Source of the DNA: Setophaga petechia
Taxonomy: Eukaryota > Chordata > Aves > Passeriformes > Parulidae
DNA: 64,000 bases
Assembly: GCA_024362935.1 (NCBI GenBank)
Contig: JANCRA010000040.1
Location: forward strand, 2,604,001-2,668,000
Direction: 5' to 3'
Below, piece by piece: positions 61,261 through 64,000 of this stretch (its first letter is position 1; every line of letters begins with the position of its first letter). Below the pieces are notes generated by a model that was not told the origin of the DNA, did not search any database, and saw nothing but the letters and a program-made list of their open reading frames with translations. Both the position numbers and the translations under genes were made by a program.

Positions 61261-64000
61261 TGCCCTCTTTGGTTAGAGTAACTGTGGTCTATAAACCAGG
61301 GCAGCTGTAGCAAGATGCAAAGTTGTTCTGGCATTTCAGAGGTTACTGGGTTCCTGTCTATTGTCAGGCTGTCTGGGGATCACTACTGTGATGTTTATTT
61401 TACATATCCCTGTTTGCAGTTGCTTATTCAATGGTCCACATTTAACTGTTGGGATTTTCAGTTCTGTGTTTTCAATTCTCTGTTGATTTCTACATGTAGA
61501 GGGTTCATTTCAGCCAGAAAGGCTGGAAGTAGAAAAATACATTTGTGGTGGCTGCTTTCTGAGAAAAAAACTCAAAGAAATGTATTTATGTTTAGGAATA
61601 AGGTGTTCAGGTTGGTGGTGAGAATGACATCCTGTACATCACTCGTACAGGACATGCCATTTGCCTCATGTGTGGAGCTCCACCCTCACAGAGTTGTCCA
61701 AATTGTGCCTTTGGAGCTGACATTTGCACACGTGCTGGAGCACAGCCAAAATCCCTGTGGGGTTTCTTCACATTGTCCAAGCTACTGCCACAGCTCAGTA
61801 ACCAGCCAGGCCAGCCCCAGACTCCAGACCTGGGAGAGGCAGGATCAGTTTCACTCTAATGCAAAGGTCAAGGAGTCAGATGAAGCAACGGTGAGTTTGA
61901 AGAAAGACAGAAAAACAGCCTTTAATTTGATGGATTTTTGCCCTGAGTACAGCTACAAAAATCACAGGGTTTTTTTTCTTTCCAGGGGAAGTTTCTTGGA
62001 GGGTGAGTGTTTGGTCAGTTATGTCACTGGGTGAAGTTCCTTCAGCATGGCACTTTGTGCCTGAACGTGTATGGCCTGGAGCTGGACACCTCATCCACAC
62101 AAAAAAACCCCACAGTGGGAACCTTGATATTTTCCCTTACGTTATCACCAGCTCTGACTCATGCAAGCAAACCAGCTGAGACATTAGTAGAATGAGAGAT
62201 GGAAAAAGAGAAATTCAATTAAGAGGGCCAAGGAACTGTAATTGACTTCATCAAAGCAGATCCCTAATGAACAAGATCCACAGACAGATTTGGTTCCATA
62301 ATAGTGTGTTTTGCACTCAGAGCAATTTACATACCGGGGAACTGTTGATATTTGGTAAAATTAGGCAGATAGTGATTATAACAGTCTCCCACAGGGCCCT
62401 GAATATATCAGTGACAGCACGAGGGAAAGGTCTCAAAACTCCTTCTCAAAACCCACCCTTGAGGCAAACTCTTTATGCTGCCTTGCATGTGAGGACCCAG
62501 CCACTCCAACCATTATCAGGTGGCAGAGCATGATGATAATCCGTGGACGTAGTGTGGGTACATCAGGAGGACTGGTCAGGGATCCCTCCAGGAGCCTTTT
62601 AGACTCAGTGCTGGTGAGGAGGCCCTTGTGGTGAGCAAGTCATCTCACCCTTGTGTCTGACATAGGGCAGGTGTCTTTAAAAAAAAAAATAATATCAGTA
62701 ACAGATTTTTTTCCCCTCTAAGCAATTCCTGCACCAATTAACCATTAACCTGACAATGACTGCAAAGATCAAAGAACTAAAATATTTTTATTATATATGT
62801 CAAATATTTCTGGAGTTTGATCAAAATTTAGGGTGGAGAAGAGTGAAAGCAAGGGCAAGGTAAATTTATGCAAATGAAATAGCCAATCTAAACTAGTTTA
62901 GGAGAAGGAGGTGGAGAAGCAAGATGTAGATGAGCCACAAACACTCGTACAGTGGTGAGGGCATCTCTGGAACACAGAGCTTCAAATGTAATGCTCATTA
63001 CATTTTGAGATCAGAAGAGAATTGTTCCATGGATTAGATGGCCTGCTTAGCACTTGCTTCTCAGTTAGCATCTGCCACAGGTCCAGGCTAAGCCTGGAGG
63101 ATGTCTTGTTTTGAAGTACTGGAGTAGGCCTCAAAGGAATAAGCAGCTAATGGATTTTCCATCAGCAGCCTCAGTGAGTGATTTCAGTGACTGGTGTCTC
63201 TCAAAACAGACATATCATGATTCATTTCAAATACAGATTTCCCCAGCTGCACCTTCCAGAATTGGATCTGGTTATGCCTGTGTCTATAAGGTTACAACAT
63301 TTCTGTTGCTGAATTACTCTTCCTTAAGCACACTCTTTCAAACAGTGGCAAATTCCTCCTTGTACTCAAGATAAATAGACCAACAGCTTTAAATCCCACT
63401 GAAGGCCAAGTGTTCCAGACATCTGCAAGACTTCTTAAAGAAAGCACTACTTAACAATCAGCCTCCAGTTATCTTCCATTATATTTTGAGACTTTGCTGG
63501 GATTTCTCCTCCTAATGTGTATCTTTGGGGCTTTCTATCACTGTAGCTGCTTTGTTAGGAAATGCATGGTGAATCAAATATTTTATGGAATTGCAAGCAT
63601 GTACTATGCTTATGGAGTTACCCTTATCAGCATCCTTTGGAAATTCCTAAATATCACACTGATACTGTTGACCTGCTTTCCTTAATTGATGGACATAATT
63701 TGTACGAAACTGCTTTAATTCCTCATGGTAACGCCCTATAGCAGTAATGCCCTGTTTCCCTCCAGTGAGGGGCAGGGCAACTCACTCAGTTTTAACCAGA
63801 CCATTCCATTTGCCCCTTCAAGAGTTAAATAAATATAAATAGAGTATTTCAGGAACTTTATCACTCCAAAGATCTCAAAAATTAAAATTGCATATGCTGT
63901 AATAGAAAATAAAGGAAGTTGGTGCTTTTTATCCAGCATCCCGTGTAAATTAATTTTCTGCATAAGTTACTATCTAAACAAAAGCATTTCTTAAAGGATA
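61261..64000. other. Unique non-coding DNA with the longest open frame
   Basis: A plus-strand frame is open from 61282 (after a TAA at 61279-61281) to a TGA at 62032-62034, with its first ATG at 61315 (239 codons). The translation is rich in Ser, Cys, Phe and His, shows no domain, signal peptide or repeat that I recognise, and has no convincing promoter. An 8-bp inverted repeat (TCCTGTAC/GTACAGGA) lies within it near 61631-61653. From 62035 to 64000 there is A/T-rich sequence with a T/A-run near 62679 and no recognisable feature. Small frames at 63111-63374 and 63494-63685 have no homology I know. Confidence 0.4.

Overview
The window reads as non-coding DNA from a bird nuclear genome. The clearest evidence is the repeat content. 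There are several 5'-truncated CR1 LINE fragments, and the antisense ones open with the avian CR1 3' terminus, seen as variants of an aatcatagaat motif, followed by recognisable CR1 3'UTR text. I see no Alu, L1, B1/B2 or other mammalian-type elements. A passerine is plausible from the style of the CR1 ends at 34857 and 52636, but this is inference. Base composition is A/T-leaning and CpG-poor by eye. I recognise no protein-coding gene, tRNA, rRNA, snRNA or CRISPR array. Nothing looks bacterial or organellar. The most likely setting is a gene desert or a large intron.

Layout. The left edge (about 35-185) holds a very decayed amniote-type CR1 3'UTR. A sense-strand CR1 reverse-transcriptase scrap follows at 1856-2131. 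A well-preserved antisense CR1 3' end lies at 6364-6755. From 6756 to 34856 the sequence is essentially unique. It carries a 16-bp perfect hairpin at 15010-15046, a G-quadruplex-type C-run at 21942-21959, an A-rich tract at 25641-25697, an AAC/AAT microsatellite at 27521-27571 and an 18-bp perfect palindrome at 29410-29427. From 34857 to 37435 there is a CR1 3' end, then a 119-bp segment repeated almost exactly 2.1 kb downstream (35231-35349 and 37317-37435), with a 32-bp tandem duplication attached to the first copy. Antisense CR1 sequence returns at 41500-41715. At 42728-43870 lies the most informative element, an old amniote-type CR1 that still shows the RT C-terminal coding region and 3'UTR on the minus strand. 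A short sense CR1 terminus (45676-45735), a GGCAA-rich minisatellite (49690-49771), another antisense CR1 end (52636-52785) and a TAATA pentanucleotide array (61193-61260) complete the repeats.

The rest is unique DNA. Several A/T-rich blocks with clustered homeodomain-, SOX-, AP-1- or CRE-like words look like conserved non-coding elements, but this cannot be shown from one sequence. A few open frames and paired splice signals (14218-14335, 50347-50703, 61282-62034 and others) are candidate unannotated exons. All are weak and could be chance. I found no convincing new multi-gene system. The strongest non-routine observations are the recent 119-bp local duplication, the 16-bp hairpin and the ancient RT-bearing CR1.
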